The notes: generated from the letters alone by a model not told the origin. A stretch of DNA of 64,000 nucleotides from JBCBSZ01 sp039185015 (GCA_039185015.1 JBCDAU010000012.1:74987-138986), one strand, 5' to 3'; counted from the first letter of the stretch, positions 44,985-54,390 are shown. Numbers and translations are program-made.

Positions 44985-45745
44985 CCGCCGTCCCTCGCTG
45001 CGACCGGATCGAAGAACATCCCGCCGTACGCCTGGCCGGTCGGTTGGAGCTCGATCCGATTGACGTTCACGTGTGGAGGGACGGCGACGGCGTAGTGGAT
45101 GGCGTCCGCGATCTCGGCGGCGGTGACCTCCTCGATCCCCGTGTCCGTCGCGGCCGCACGTCGGTCAGGATCGCTGATCGCCACGTCGTAGAACTCGGTG
45201 GTGACCCGCCCGGGACAGATCTCCGTGACGCGCACGCCGCTCCCGCGCAGCTCCAGCCGGAGGTTCGTGCTCAGCCGGTGGATGGCGGCCTTCGAGGCGC
45301 CGTAGAGGGCGTTGGGCGCGGCGTAGAGCGCGGTGACGGAACCGACGTTGACGATGTGCCCGGAACGACGCTCGACCATCCCGCGGAGGACGGCGCCGGT
45401 GACCACGAGCAGCGCGGTCACGTTGGTCTCGATGGTGACGGCGATGTCGTCGATCGAGGACTCGGCGAGCGTGCCGTCCATCCGACCGAGACCGGCGTTG
45501 TTCACGAGGACGTCGATCCTGCCGATGCCCGCGGCGAGCGCCGACATCGCTTCGGTGTCGCGAACGTCGAGGGCGTGGGTGGTGCACCCGGTGCGCTCGG
45601 CGAGCGACGCGAGGCGGTCGACGCGGCGGGCCGTCGCGTGCACGGTGAACCCCTCCGCGGCGAGACGCTCGGCGGTCGCCCGACCGATCCCGCTCGACGC
45701 ACCCGTGACGAGCGCGACGGGCGACGACGGGCTGCTGCTCGACAC
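44981..45745 (-). CDS. SDR family oxidoreductase
   Basis: A 254-residue SDR beginning after a short Ser-rich lead (VSSSSPSSP). It has TGASSGIGRATAERL, the TARRVDRL basic pair suggesting NADP(H), NNAGLGRMDG, and VNVGSVTALYAAPNALYGASK with the catalytic residues. It resembles serine/3-hydroxy acid dehydrogenase-like YdfG proteins. The GTG at 45745 is set by a minus-strand TACCGT box (plus 45752-45757) 6 nt upstream; further upstream sequence is non-homologous. First gene of the two-SDR operon. Confidence 0.88.
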   Translation of the reverse strand: MSSSSPSSPVALVTGASSGIGRATAERLAAEGFTVHATARRVDRLASLAERTGCTTHALDVRDTEAMSALAAGIGRIDVLVNNAGLGRMDGTLAESSIDDIAVTIETNVTALLVVTGAVLRGMVERRSGHIVNVGSVTALYAAPNALYGASKAAIHRLSTNLRLELRGSGVRVTEICPGRVTTEFYDVAISDPDRRAAATDTGIEEVTAAEIADAIHYAVAVPPHVNVNRIELQPTGQAYGGMFFDPVAARDGG

Positions 45746-45861
45746 GGCGTCACGGTAGTCCGACCGAGCTCGGGTCGAGCTTGCCCGGCCGTGTCTCACT
45801 GCTACGTTCGACGCCGCCACGGCGACGGCAGTCGTCGCCCGGACCGAGGAGCGCAGCACCG

Positions 45862-46515
45862 GTGAAAGGCGACGTCGTCGTCATCGAGGAGCACCACCGG
45901 CAGGCCGCGGCCGTCATCGCCCCGGTGGTCGCCCCGGCGGTGAGAGCCAAGCAGGGTCGGTACACGATCACCGTCGCCGGCGAGTCCGGGAGCGGGAAGT
46001 CCGAGACCGCCAACGCCATCGCCGAGGCCCTGGCGGCCGAGGGGATGCGCGCGGTGGTGCTGGGCCAGGACGACTACTTCGTGCTGCCGCCCCGCAGCAA
46101 CGATGCCAGGCGCCGAGAGGACCCAGCCTGGCTCGGGCCGCACGTCGAGGTCCGACTCGACGTGCTCGAGCAGAACCTCATCGACGCGATCGCCGGCGAA
46201 CCCTCGATCACGAAGCCGTTGGTCGACTACGACGCCGACTCGGTCGAGGACGAGACGCTCGACCTGGGCGGTGTCGATGCCGTCATCGCCGAGGGCACCT
46301 ACACCTCGCTGCTGCGCCACGTCGACACCCGGGTCTTCATCGCCCGGAACCGCCTGGAGACCCTCGCGCATCGGCAGAAGCGCAACCGGGGCGACGAGGT
46401 CGGCGACCCGTTCATCGAGGCCATCCTCGAGACCGAGCACAAGATCATCGCCGGCCACCGGAACCTCGCCGACTTCGTGATCACCCGCGACTACGAGGTG
46501 CTCGTCGCTCCCTGA
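45862..46515 (+). CDS. Uridine kinase-like P-loop kinase
   Basis: A 217-residue kinase of the uridine kinase/phosphoribulokinase/glycerate 3-kinase superfamily. Walker A GESGSGKSE at 40-48 is followed by VVLGQDDYFVLPP (base/substrate loop), LGGVDAVIAEGTYTSLL (Walker B-like) and RLETLAHRQKRNRGDEVGDP, a lid-type Arg/Lys-rich stretch. The GTG at 45862 has GAGGAG 11 nt upstream; a TACGTT -10 lies at 45803-45808. Its 3' end overlaps the convergent GH13 gene by 25 nt. Pairing with a glucosyl phosphorylase hints at phosphorylation of a sugar or glycerate product. Confidence 0.8.
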   Translation: MKGDVVVIEEHHRQAAAVIAPVVAPAVRAKQGRYTITVAGESGSGKSETANAIAEALAAEGMRAVVLGQDDYFVLPPRSNDARRREDPAWLGPHVEVRLDVLEQNLIDAIAGEPSITKPLVDYDADSVEDETLDLGGVDAVIAEGTYTSLLRHVDTRVFIARNRLETLAHRQKRNRGDEVGDPFIEAILETEHKIIAGHRNLADFVITRDYEVLVAP

Positions 46516-48239
46516 TCGGCGGCCGACCAGCGCCGCTCACCGTCGCCGTCGAGGTGGCTGACGAGGAAGGTCGCCGCGGCGAGGTCGGCCTCGAGCCGGG
46601 CGGTCGCGCCGTCCCCGGTCCACTCGAGGACGATCTCGTGCTCGTCGGGCGTCTCGACCGACAGCTCCCCCTGGAACGCCGGTGAGGTGTTCCGGAGGCG
46701 CAGGAGCTCGAGCTGGAGCTGGACGACCGGGAGGCTGAGTCGTCGCTCGATCTCGTCGAGCGACAGGTTGGTTCGGTTGATCTCCTTGTGACCGCCGGGC
46801 CCGGCCCGGTCGGCGGCCTCGACGTCGTTCGACCCGGCGAAGAGGTCCAGGTACCAGACCTGCGGGGTCCCGGGGACGAAGAGGTGGAGCGCGCGGGCGA
46901 GGGCGAAGCTGTCGTCGTCCTCGCCCAGGGCGCTGTAGAAGGTCGCGTTGACCTGGTAGTAGGAGATCTTCTGCCCGTCCGGCCCGTAGAGGTTCTTCAC
47001 GCGGCCGCCCCGTCGGAGCAGGCGCTCGACCGTCGACTCGATGACGTCGTCGGGCAGCAGCCCTGCCCGCTCCTCGCCGTCGGCGGTGGTGCCGCCCCGA
47101 AGGTCGATCACCGGGATGCCGTCATGGCAGCCGAGCATGGTGACGGTCTCGAGGTCGCGCCGGATGACCTCGTCGATCCACCGCTTCAGATCCGTGCTCC
47201 GCCCGCGATCGATCGCGTCGATGACCAGCCCCGGGAAGAAGAAGTCGTAGACCGGGAAGCCCTCGTCGGCGAGCTCGGTGTGGATGGCGGTGCCGTACTC
47301 GGCGTGGATCTCGGGGAGCAGGGTCAGATCGAGCTCGGCAGCCATGTCGGCCAGGCGCCGGAGCTGCTCCCAGGTGCCGGGGCGGTTGAAGAAGTTCGAC
47401 CGCCCGATCTCCTTGTGGAGATAGGCGAAGGCGTCGAGCCGCACGATCCTGGCGCCGTAGGCGGCGAGCCGCTCGAGCGTCTCCCGGTAGAAGGTCCAGA
47501 CCTGCTCGGAGCGGGCGTCGAGGTCCATCTGTCCGAGGTAGCGCCGATGGCGGCCGACGACGGCGAGGACCGCCGACCGGTCCACACCGACGCCGAAGTC
47601 GACCTCGTCCAGGGGCGTGGCCGTCTCGGCCGCGTCGGCCAACACCGTCGCGACCTCGAACTCGCGACCGACCGGCACCACTCCCGTCAGCGCTCGCGCA
47701 CCCACCGGCTCCTCGGTGACCTGCTGGTAGAAGGTGTTCCAGTACCAGCGGTCGCTGCCGTCGGGGAACGGGATCCGCAGCACCGGCAGGCCGGGTTTGC
47801 GCATGAAGAGGCGTTCGAGGTGCTCGGCGTCGGGAACCACGACGCCTCGCTCATCGGGCTCGCCGTGGCCGGCCCAGAACTCGTTCCAGTCGATGAAGAA
47901 GTCCCGGTAGCTCGACTGGTCGCCCAGCTCGACGAGATCACGAAACTGCGGCGACGCCACCGAGAGGTGGTTGAGCACGAAGTCCAGCTTCAACTCGACC
48001 CCGAGGTCGGCCAGCGCATCGAGATCGTCCTGCGCGACGAGCTCGTCGTTCATCCCGTAGTCGACGACGGAGAAGCCACGATCGAGATCGCTGTTGAAGA
48101 AGGTCGGCAGCACGTAGAAGAGCGAGACGACGTCGGCGAGCTCAGGTCGACGGAGCAGCTCGATCATGTCGGCGAGGCGCTCGCCGACGCTGTCCGGGTA
48201 GGCGTTGAGCATCACGCCGGAGGGCAGGCGCTTGGTCAC
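46491..48239 (-). CDS. GH13_18 sugar phosphorylase (sucrose or glucosylglycerate phosphorylase type)
   Basis: A 582-residue alpha-amylase superfamily enzyme. The catalytic triad is intact: nucleophile D269 (VRLDAFAYLHKE), acid/base E310 (LLPEIHAEYG) and D373 (GCHDGIPV). The starting SGVMLNAYPDS and DLDRGFSVVDYGMNDE match sucrose phosphorylase-like GH13_18. These transfer glucose from sucrose, glucosylglycerol or glucosylglycerate to phosphate. Which donor applies cannot be fixed by eye. The GTG start lies 10 nt after the LLM stop codon, so it may be co-transcribed with that gene. Confidence 0.85.
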   Translation of the reverse strand: MTKRLPSGVMLNAYPDSVGERLADMIELLRRPELADVVSLFYVLPTFFNSDLDRGFSVVDYGMNDELVAQDDLDALADLGVELKLDFVLNHLSVASPQFRDLVELGDQSSYRDFFIDWNEFWAGHGEPDERGVVVPDAEHLERLFMRKPGLPVLRIPFPDGSDRWYWNTFYQQVTEEPVGARALTGVVPVGREFEVATVLADAAETATPLDEVDFGVGVDRSAVLAVVGRHRRYLGQMDLDARSEQVWTFYRETLERLAAYGARIVRLDAFAYLHKEIGRSNFFNRPGTWEQLRRLADMAAELDLTLLPEIHAEYGTAIHTELADEGFPVYDFFFPGLVIDAIDRGRSTDLKRWIDEVIRRDLETVTMLGCHDGIPVIDLRGGTTADGEERAGLLPDDVIESTVERLLRRGGRVKNLYGPDGQKISYYQVNATFYSALGEDDDSFALARALHLFVPGTPQVWYLDLFAGSNDVEAADRAGPGGHKEINRTNLSLDEIERRLSLPVVQLQLELLRLRNTSPAFQGELSVETPDEHEIVLEWTGDGATARLEADLAAATFLVSHLDGDGERRWSAADQGATSTS

Positions 48240-48249
48240 GGTGGGCCTC

Positions 48250-49221
48250 TCAGATGAGGTCGGCGAGCAGGTCGATCGACCGGAGTCGGTGCTCGGCGGT
48301 CGGCCCCGGGTGGGCCGCCATCAACTCGTCGGCGTCGGCGTGCCGGGTGAAGTCGACCAGCTGCTCCCGAAGTGTCGACGGGGACCCGACTGCCGAGTAG
48401 GTCATCATCCGCGCCACCTGACGACCCTGCGGCGACGCGACGAGGGCGTCGAGCTCGTCGGAGGAGAACGTGCGGCCTCTGCCGAGGAAGCGAGCGATGC
48501 GCTGCCGCTCGACCTCGGTCCGCAGTTCGGCGGCCTCTTCCTCTCGGTCGGCGGCGATGACGTTGATCCCGGCGATGACGTGCGGATCGGGTTGCTGCTC
48601 GGACGGCTGGAACTCGGATCGGTAGACCGCCACGGCCTGCTGGAGCGCGTCGGGGGCGAAGTGCGAGGCGAACGCGTACGGCAACCCGAGCACGGCGGCG
48701 AGCCGGGCGCCGAACAGCGACGAGCCGAGGATGTACAGCGGCACCTCGGACCCGGCGCCGGGGATCGCCGTCACGCCGGGCACGCGGCTCCGGCCTGCGA
48801 GGTAGCCCTGGAGCTCGAGCACGTCGTCGGGGAACCGCTCCGCAGCGGCGGGATCGCGGCGCAGCGCCCGCCAGGTGCGCTGGTCGGTGCCCGGGGCGCG
48901 GCCGAGGCCGAGGTCGATCCGCCCGGGATGGAGCGCGGCCAGGGTGCCGAACTGCTCGGCGATGACCAGCGGGGAGTGGTTCGGGAGCATGATGCCTCCC
49001 GAACCGACGCGGATCCGTTCGGTCGCTGCGGCCACGTGGGCGATCACGACGCTCGTCGCCGACGACGCGATGGCCTCCATGTTGTGGTGCTCGGCGTACC
49101 AGACCCGCCGGTAGCCGCCGGCCTCGGCGCGACGTGCCGCCTCGACGACCCCGGCCAGGGCGTCGCCGGCGGTCTCATCGGGAGCGATCAGGGCCAGGTC
49201 CAGGAGCGACACCTCGGTCAC
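48250..49221 (-). CDS. LLM class flavin-dependent oxidoreductase
   Basis: A 323-residue luciferase-like monooxygenase of the single-domain bacterial group: LLDLALIAPDETAGDAL start, YRRVWYAEHHNM, IRVGSGGIMLPNHSPLVIAEQFGTL split across the barrel, and DLGLGRAPGTD. These use FMNH2, or sometimes F420H2, for oxidation or reduction. The GTG start at 49221 is set by a minus-strand TACGCT box (plus 49229-49234) 7 nt upstream. It sits 10 nt upstream of the GH13 gene in the same direction; a functional link is not obvious. Confidence 0.88.
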   Translation of the reverse strand: MTEVSLLDLALIAPDETAGDALAGVVEAARRAEAGGYRRVWYAEHHNMEAIASSATSVVIAHVAAATERIRVGSGGIMLPNHSPLVIAEQFGTLAALHPGRIDLGLGRAPGTDQRTWRALRRDPAAAERFPDDVLELQGYLAGRSRVPGVTAIPGAGSEVPLYILGSSLFGARLAAVLGLPYAFASHFAPDALQQAVAVYRSEFQPSEQQPDPHVIAGINVIAADREEEAAELRTEVERQRIARFLGRGRTFSSDELDALVASPQGRQVARMMTYSAVGSPSTLREQLVDFTRHADADELMAAHPGPTAEHRLRSIDLLADLI

Positions 49222-49307
49222 GCTCCCGAGCGTATCCCCGCCGTCTTGGCCGCACCTCGGCAACCGGCGCGATGATCATCGGCCGGGGTCGTCGAGAGGG
49301 GACGTTC

Positions 49308-50117
49308 ATGGAGCTCGGAGCGGGACAGGTCGCGTTCGTGACGGGCGGAGCCAGCGGGATCGGGCTCGGCCTGTGCCACGAGCTGGGCCGCCGAGGTCTG
49401 TCGGTGATCGCCGCCGACATCGAGGCCGAGGCGCTCGGCGCCGCTGTCGACGAGCTGGCCGCGGCGGGGATCGACGCGAAGGGCGCGGTGTGCGACGTCA
49501 CCTCGATGGAGTCGGTCCAGGCTGCCGCCGACGAGGCGTTCGCCTGGAAGGGCAACGTCGACGTGCTGTGCAACAACGCCGGCGTCGTCGCGTTCGGCGA
49601 TGCGTTCTCGTCGCTCGAGGACTGGAGGTGGGTGATCGACGTCGACCTGTGGGGCGTCGTCCACGGCCTCCACGCCTTCGTTCCACGGATGCGCGAGTCC
49701 GGACGACCCGGCCACGTCGTGAACACGGCCTCGACCGCCGGCCTGCTCGGCTTCCCGCGGATCGCCTCGTACGTCGCGGCGAAGCACGCCGTGGTCGGGT
49801 TGAGTCAGTCGATCTGGCAGGAGCTGCGACCGACGCCGATCGGTGCGTCGGTGCTCTGTCCCGGTGTCGTGTCGACGAACATCAACACGAGCGAGCGCAA
49901 CAAGCCCGGTGTCGAGCCGGGCTCGGTCGAGCTCGAGGAGTTCGGCGCCGACCACCCCGAGCGGATGACCCCGGACGAGGTCGCCGTGATCGTCTGCGAC
50001 GCCATCGCTGCCGACCAGTTCTGGATCCTGCCCCACGAGCACTACGCCCCACAGGCGGTGGCGGCGGCGCAGAGCATCGTCGACAAGGCGTCGCCCGTGC
50101 TGCCGCGGATCACCTGA
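49308..50117 (+). CDS. SDR family oxidoreductase
   Basis: A 269-residue SDR with TGGASGIGLGLCHEL near 14-28, DIEAEAL (NAD-type acidic residue), CNNAGVVAFGD, VNTASTAGLLGFPRIASYVAAK and PGVVSTNINTSERNKPG. It belongs to the larger classical group with an extended C-terminal part, typical of actinobacterial steroid/alcohol dehydrogenases. The ATG is set by GAGAGGGG 8 nt upstream. It is convergent with the dienelactone hydrolase gene and divergent from the LLM gene. Confidence 0.9.
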   Translation: MELGAGQVAFVTGGASGIGLGLCHELGRRGLSVIAADIEAEALGAAVDELAAAGIDAKGAVCDVTSMESVQAAADEAFAWKGNVDVLCNNAGVVAFGDAFSSLEDWRWVIDVDLWGVVHGLHAFVPRMRESGRPGHVVNTASTAGLLGFPRIASYVAAKHAVVGLSQSIWQELRPTPIGASVLCPGVVSTNINTSERNKPGVEPGSVELEEFGADHPERMTPDEVAVIVCDAIAADQFWILPHEHYAPQAVAAAQSIVDKASPVLPRIT

Positions 50118-50134
50118 GCGCCGGGCCTCCGGGA

Positions 50135-50881
50135 TCAGCTGAACGCGGCGCCGAACATCGCCAGGGTGGTGGTCCAGCTGGTCTCGGCGGCGTGCTCGTC
50201 GTAGGTCGGGTAGCCGGGCCACGTGTACCCGTGGTCGGCTCCCGCGAAGGTGAGCACCTCGACGTGGTCGAGCTCGGCGACGGCGTCCAGGAACCGCTGG
50301 TGCATCTCGATCGACTGCACCTGGTCGGCCTCACCGATGCCGAGGTACAGCGGCTGGGCGAGCTGGCCGGCGGTGACGTGCGGCGAGTCCGGCTCGTCGT
50401 CGGCGAGGAACGACGGATGCCAGCCGGCACCGGCCACCACGCGAGCACCGTCACGCTCCATCGCACGCACCACCGCGCGTGCTCCCAAACAGAACCCGAT
50501 GACGGCGTAGGGCGTGTCGTTCGCGACTCCCGCCGCGGCGAGCGCGGCGTGACCGTCGTGCTGGATCCGATCGTCGGTCATCGAGGCGATCCACCCCATG
50601 ATCGTCGGCCGGGCATCGGGGTTCGAGGCCGTGTCCTTCGGCTCGAAGTGCAGGAGTCTCCCGTGGCGATGATGCAGGTCGGGCGTCACGACCCGGTACC
50701 CGTGCCCGGCGAGCCGGGCCATGAACTCCCGGGTCGCGGGCCGGAGGCCAGGGGCGTCGATGTAGTAGAGGACGGTCGGCCAATCGCCGCCGCCTTCGGG
50801 CTCGCCGACCGGCCGGGTGACGACGACGGCCATGTCGCCGTCGTCGGTGCTCGCCTCGATGGTCTCTTCACGCACGTCCAC
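50135..50881 (-). CDS. Dienelactone hydrolase family protein
   Basis: A 248-residue alpha/beta hydrolase. The nucleophile is a cysteine in the GFCLGAR elbow as in dienelactone hydrolases, with an acid in GIGEADQV and histidine in GADHGYTW. DLH enzymes open dienelactones or related esters in chloroaromatic degradation. GTG at 50881 is chosen (over 50875) because a minus-strand TAGCGT box (plus 50890-50895) lies 8 nt upstream. Single gene. Confidence 0.86.
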   Translation of the reverse strand: MDVREETIEASTDDGDMAVVVTRPVGEPEGGGDWPTVLYYIDAPGLRPATREFMARLAGHGYRVVTPDLHHRHGRLLHFEPKDTASNPDARPTIMGWIASMTDDRIQHDGHAALAAAGVANDTPYAVIGFCLGARAVVRAMERDGARVVAGAGWHPSFLADDEPDSPHVTAGQLAQPLYLGIGEADQVQSIEMHQRFLDAVAELDHVEVLTFAGADHGYTWPGYPTYDEHAAETSWTTTLAMFGAAFS

Positions 50882-51037
50882 GGGACCGGACGCTAGTTCG
50901 CCAGGTCGACGCCGCGGCCCGGCGAGGTGGTTCGGGGAGGCGAGATCGGCACGCCGGCGGGACGCATCGGGACGCGATCGCCGAATCGCCCCGGTGCTGT
51001 GGGACCATGGAGACATGCGGACGGCTGCCCCTCGCCG

Positions 51038-52819
51038 GTGCTGAAGTCTCTCGGCGCCACCGTCGCGCAGGTCGCGCAACGCCTGGGTGACGATCCCTCC
51101 ACCGGCCTCGCCGCCGGTGAAGAGGTCGCTCGACGGGCGCAACGGCGGCGACGACGGCGCACGGTGCTGGTCCTCCTGCTCGCCTTCGTGCTGATGGTGA
51201 TCGTCTTCAGCACCGTCTTCCACGAGCTGATGGCCCGCGAGGACCAGTCCTTCTCGTGGCCGAGCAGCATCTACTGGACGTTGACGACGATGACGACCTT
51301 GGGCTTCGGCGACATCACGTTCGAGTCCGACGCCGGCCGCATCTTCTCCGTCGTCGTGTTGTTGTCCGGGTCGGCGTTCCTGCTCGTCGTGCTGCCCTTC
51401 GTCTTCATCCAGTTCGTCTTCATCCCGTGGATGGACGAGCGCGACCGCCGGCGGGCACCCCGATCGCTCCCGCCGTCGATCAGCGACCACCTGATCCTCA
51501 CGAGGCTCGGCCCCGTCGAGGAGTCACTGATCGACGACGCCATCCAGGCCGAGGTGCCGTACGTCGTCATCGTCGAGGACGTGGAGGACGCCGGCCGTCT
51601 CCACGACGAGGGCCGCAACGTCATGGTCGGACCGCTCGACGACCCCGAGACCTACGCCCAGGCCCGGGTCGAGCAGGCAGCGATGGTCGTCGCCGACAAC
51701 GGTGACCAGATCAACACCAACGTGGCGTTCACCGTTCGGGAGATCGCGCCGAAGGTCAACATCGTGGCGAGCGCCAACAGCCCGGCGTCGGTCGACATCC
51801 TGGAGATCGCCGGCGCCGACCACGTCGTCCAGCTCGGCGAGGTGCTGGGCGCGGCGATGGCGGCCAGGGCCCTCGGGCTCGGCGGCCATGCACAGGTCAT
51901 CGGCGAGTTCGACGGCCTCCTGATCGCCGAGGCAGGCGTCGTCGGCACCGAGCTGGTCGGGCGGACGCTGGCGGAGGCGAAGCTCCGGGAGCGGCTCGGC
52001 ATCGGTCTGATCGGTCTGTGGGATCGGGGTGAGTTCACGATCGCCCGCCCGGACTCGTGCTTCCAGGAGTCGTCGCTGCTGATCCTCGCCGGCTCGCCCG
52101 ACCAGGTCGAGGCGTTCGACCAGCACTACAGCGTCCCTGCGCTCGACGCGCCGCGCGCGGTCATCATCGGCGGTGGCCGCGTCGGTCGGGCGATCGGCAA
52201 CGCCTTCCTCGCCGAGGGGGTCGACTTCGCCATCGTCGAGCAGCTCCCCGAGCGCGAACGGGACGGCGTCCACTACGTCATCGGTGACGCCGCCGATCGC
52301 TCCGTGCTCGTCGAGGCCGGGATCGAGGAGGCCGACGCCATCCTCGTCACGACCCACGACGACAACGTCAACGTCTTCCTGACCCGCTACTGCCGCGGGC
52401 TCCGCCCGGACTCGCGCATCGTGTCCCGCTCACGGCTCGACCGGAACGTGACCACCCTCTACCGGGCCGGCGCCGATGCCGTCCTGTCGTATGCCGCGAC
52501 CGGTGCCTCGGCGATCTGGAACCAGCTCCGCAGCGACGAGACCCTCCTCGTCGCTCACGGCCTCAACGTCTTCCGGTCGCCGGTCCCCAACGAGCTGGCG
52601 GGTCGGACGCTCGCCGATGCGCACGTGCATCGCCGCACCGAGTGCAACGTCGTCGCCATCCAGCACGGCGAGGAGGTCAGGGCGAACCCCGACGCGCACA
52701 CGCCACTGCCGGCCGACGCCGAGCTGCTCCTCGTCGCCACCGACGAGGCGAAGGCGCGGTTCAGCACCGTCTTCCCCCACGCGCGCCGGCGCACGCTCCT
52801 CCCTCGCTCCCGGCGCTGA
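51038..52819 (+). CDS. Potassium channel with two TrkA-N (RCK) domains
   Basis: A 593-residue protein. Helix 1 (43-60), a pore helix with selectivity filter TLGFGD at 87-92 and helix 2 (102-128) form a two-helix K+ channel. Two RCK/TrkA-N domains follow, the first from about 146 lacking a perfect glycine motif, the second with VIIGGGRVGRAIG near 376 and a TrkA-C-like tail. The cytoplasmic domains gate the pore through nucleotides or ions. The GTG start leaves a 40-residue basic N-terminal segment before helix 1; no clear ribosome binding site was seen, so the exact start is uncertain. Confidence 0.85.
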   Translation: MLKSLGATVAQVAQRLGDDPSTGLAAGEEVARRAQRRRRRRTVLVLLLAFVLMVIVFSTVFHELMAREDQSFSWPSSIYWTLTTMTTLGFGDITFESDAGRIFSVVVLLSGSAFLLVVLPFVFIQFVFIPWMDERDRRRAPRSLPPSISDHLILTRLGPVEESLIDDAIQAEVPYVVIVEDVEDAGRLHDEGRNVMVGPLDDPETYAQARVEQAAMVVADNGDQINTNVAFTVREIAPKVNIVASANSPASVDILEIAGADHVVQLGEVLGAAMAARALGLGGHAQVIGEFDGLLIAEAGVVGTELVGRTLAEAKLRERLGIGLIGLWDRGEFTIARPDSCFQESSLLILAGSPDQVEAFDQHYSVPALDAPRAVIIGGGRVGRAIGNAFLAEGVDFAIVEQLPERERDGVHYVIGDAADRSVLVEAGIEEADAILVTTHDDNVNVFLTRYCRGLRPDSRIVSRSRLDRNVTTLYRAGADAVLSYAATGASAIWNQLRSDETLLVAHGLNVFRSPVPNELAGRTLADAHVHRRTECNVVAIQHGEEVRANPDAHTPLPADAELLLVATDEAKARFSTVFPHARRRTLLPRSRR

Positions 52820-52893
52820 CGCCGGCGATGGGGGCGCGGTCGGTGCCCGACCTCTAGGGTCGCGACCTGCGAACATCGAGCGAGGGGGCTGTG

Positions 52894-53298
52894 ATGAGTC
52901 GGAGCGGACGCTGCCTGTGCGGCGCCATCTCGTACGAGCTGAGCGGCGATCTCATCGCCACCGCGGTCTGCCACTGCGACCACTGCCAACGCCAGAGCGG
53001 CGGTGCGTTCTCGGTGAACCTCATCGCCACGCAACCCCAGCTCGCCGTGCAGGGTGACCTCGCGCTGTACGAGGACCGCGGGCGCAGCGGCGACGACGTG
53101 TTCGTGCACCGCTACTTCTGCGGCTCGTGCGGATCGCCGATCTACTCGCTGCTCATGGAGCCCGCCGGCGTGATCGCGGTCAAGGCCGGCACCCTCGACG
53201 ACAAGCACGACGTCGAACCGACGGTCGAGGCGTGGTGCGACGACAAGCAGGCCTGGGTCGACCTGCCGGAGATGGCCGTGTCGATGGCCCAGGAGTGA
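52894..53298 (+). CDS. GFA family (zinc, CENP-V-like) protein
   Basis: A 134-residue GFA-domain protein. Zinc ligands are visible in CLCGAISYE, CHCDHCQRQSGG and FCGSCGSPIYS, the standard cysteine spacing. The family name comes from S-(hydroxymethyl)glutathione synthase, which actinomycetes with mycothiol probably do not need, so the substrate is open. ATG at 52894 (GTG at 52891 is equivalent) with GAGGGGG upstream. The MOSC gene start overlaps the stop codon. Confidence 0.85.
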   Translation: MSRSGRCLCGAISYELSGDLIATAVCHCDHCQRQSGGAFSVNLIATQPQLAVQGDLALYEDRGRSGDDVFVHRYFCGSCGSPIYSLLMEPAGVIAVKAGTLDDKHDVEPTVEAWCDDKQAWVDLPEMAVSMAQE

Positions 53299-53855
53299 CG
53301 CCGGCCGAGGGGGCGGACCCGCCCGCTGTCATCGCCGTCCACTCCTCGGACGCCCACACGTTCTCCAAGACCACGCGTCCCGAGATCGAGCTGGTGGCCG
53401 GGCTCGGCGTGGCCGGTGACGCGCACATGGGCGCACGGGTCCGGCACCGGTCTCGCGTCGCTGCCGATCCCACGCAGCCCAACCTGCGCCAGGTCCACCT
53501 CATGCACGCCGAGCTGTTCGACCGCGTGGTCGAGGCCGGCCACGACGTGGGGCCCGGCGATCTCGGCGAGAACATCACGACCCGAGGCGTCGATCTGCTC
53601 GGGCTCGCCGTCGGCACGATGCTGCAGGTCGGTGAGGCCCTCCTGGCGGTGACCGGGCTCCGCAATCCGTGCGGACAGATCAACGAGTTCCAGGAGGGCC
53701 TGCTGTCCCAGGTGCTGGTGCGCGACGAGACCGGTGAGCTCCGTCGCCTCGCGGGCATCATGGCCGTCGTCGTGCACGGCGGCGTCGTACGACCCGGCGA
53801 TGCGATCGTCGCGGCTGCACCCCCGGGCCCGTTCCGACCGCTCGAGCGGGTGTGA
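53295..53855 (+). CDS. MOSC domain-containing protein
   Basis: A 186-residue MOSC-domain protein. Visible are VAGLGVAGDAHMG near 34-46, RQVHLMHAELFD, PGDLGENITTRGVDL and LRNPCGQINEFQEGLL with the cysteine of the domain. MOSC proteins bind the molybdenum cofactor and deliver sulfur or reduce N-hydroxylated compounds. The GTG overlaps the GFA stop by 4 nt (GTGA), so translation is coupled. Followed after 4 nt by a convergent VOC gene. Confidence 0.88.
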   Translation: MTPAEGADPPAVIAVHSSDAHTFSKTTRPEIELVAGLGVAGDAHMGARVRHRSRVAADPTQPNLRQVHLMHAELFDRVVEAGHDVGPGDLGENITTRGVDLLGLAVGTMLQVGEALLAVTGLRNPCGQINEFQEGLLSQVLVRDETGELRRLAGIMAVVVHGGVVRPGDAIVAAAPPGPFRPLERV

Positions 53856-53859
53856 GGGC

Positions 53860-54390
53860 CTACTCGATCGTGTAGCCCTCGGGGAGCGTGGCGTCCCCGA
53901 CGAGCTCGTGGGTCTCGGGGTCCTGCTCGATCCCCTCGAGGTGCTTCCACAGCATCATCTGGTTGCCCCACGGGTCGCGGAACGAGGAGTTGGCGCCGCC
54001 GAACTCCTTCCAGAAGTGATGGCGCCACAGCTCGGTGCCGCCGTTGGCCACCGCGGCGTCCATGATGCGATCCATCGAGTCGTCGTCACTCACGAGGAAC
54101 CACGCCCGGATCGTGCGGCCACCGTCGTGGAGCTGCTTCGGCTCGGACGGACCTCGGGGATCCGGGACGGCCTTGGCCGGGTTGTAGATGCCCATGTGGA
54201 GGTTGCCGGTCGGTCCCTGCGTGCCGTCGTCGAGCTTGAAGTTCTGACCCGGGACGATCCGCTTGAACGTGCCGGGGATCCGATCCTCGATCTCCCAGCC
54301 CATCACCTCTTCGTAGAACTTCTTGCCGGCCTCGACGTCGTCGACCGGGATGTCGATGAAGACCAGGGCGTTGGGGTATGGAGCGCTCAT
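53860..54390 (-). CDS. VOC family protein
   Basis: A 176-residue VOC-superfamily protein (YPNALVFIDIPVDDVEAGKK start; FYEEVMGWEIEDRIPG; closing FGGANSSFRDPWGNQMMLWK). It is longer than single-domain relatives because of a C-terminal extension (ETHELVGDATLPEGYTIE). Substrate unknown; the HHFWKEFGGANSSFRDP region is distinctive and may help family assignment. The ATG is set by a minus-strand TAGGGT box (plus 54397-54402) 6 nt upstream. Divergent from the LLM gene at 54484. Confidence 0.8.
   Translation of the reverse strand: MSAPYPNALVFIDIPVDDVEAGKKFYEEVMGWEIEDRIPGTFKRIVPGQNFKLDDGTQGPTGNLHMGIYNPAKAVPDPRGPSEPKQLHDGGRTIRAWFLVSDDDSMDRIMDAAVANGGTELWRHHFWKEFGGANSSFRDPWGNQMMLWKHLEGIEQDPETHELVGDATLPEGYTIE

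Noticed and set aside
46788..48257. 489-codon plus-strand frame opposite the GH13 gene
   Set aside because: Antisense shadow; the catalytic triad fixes the minus strand as coding.
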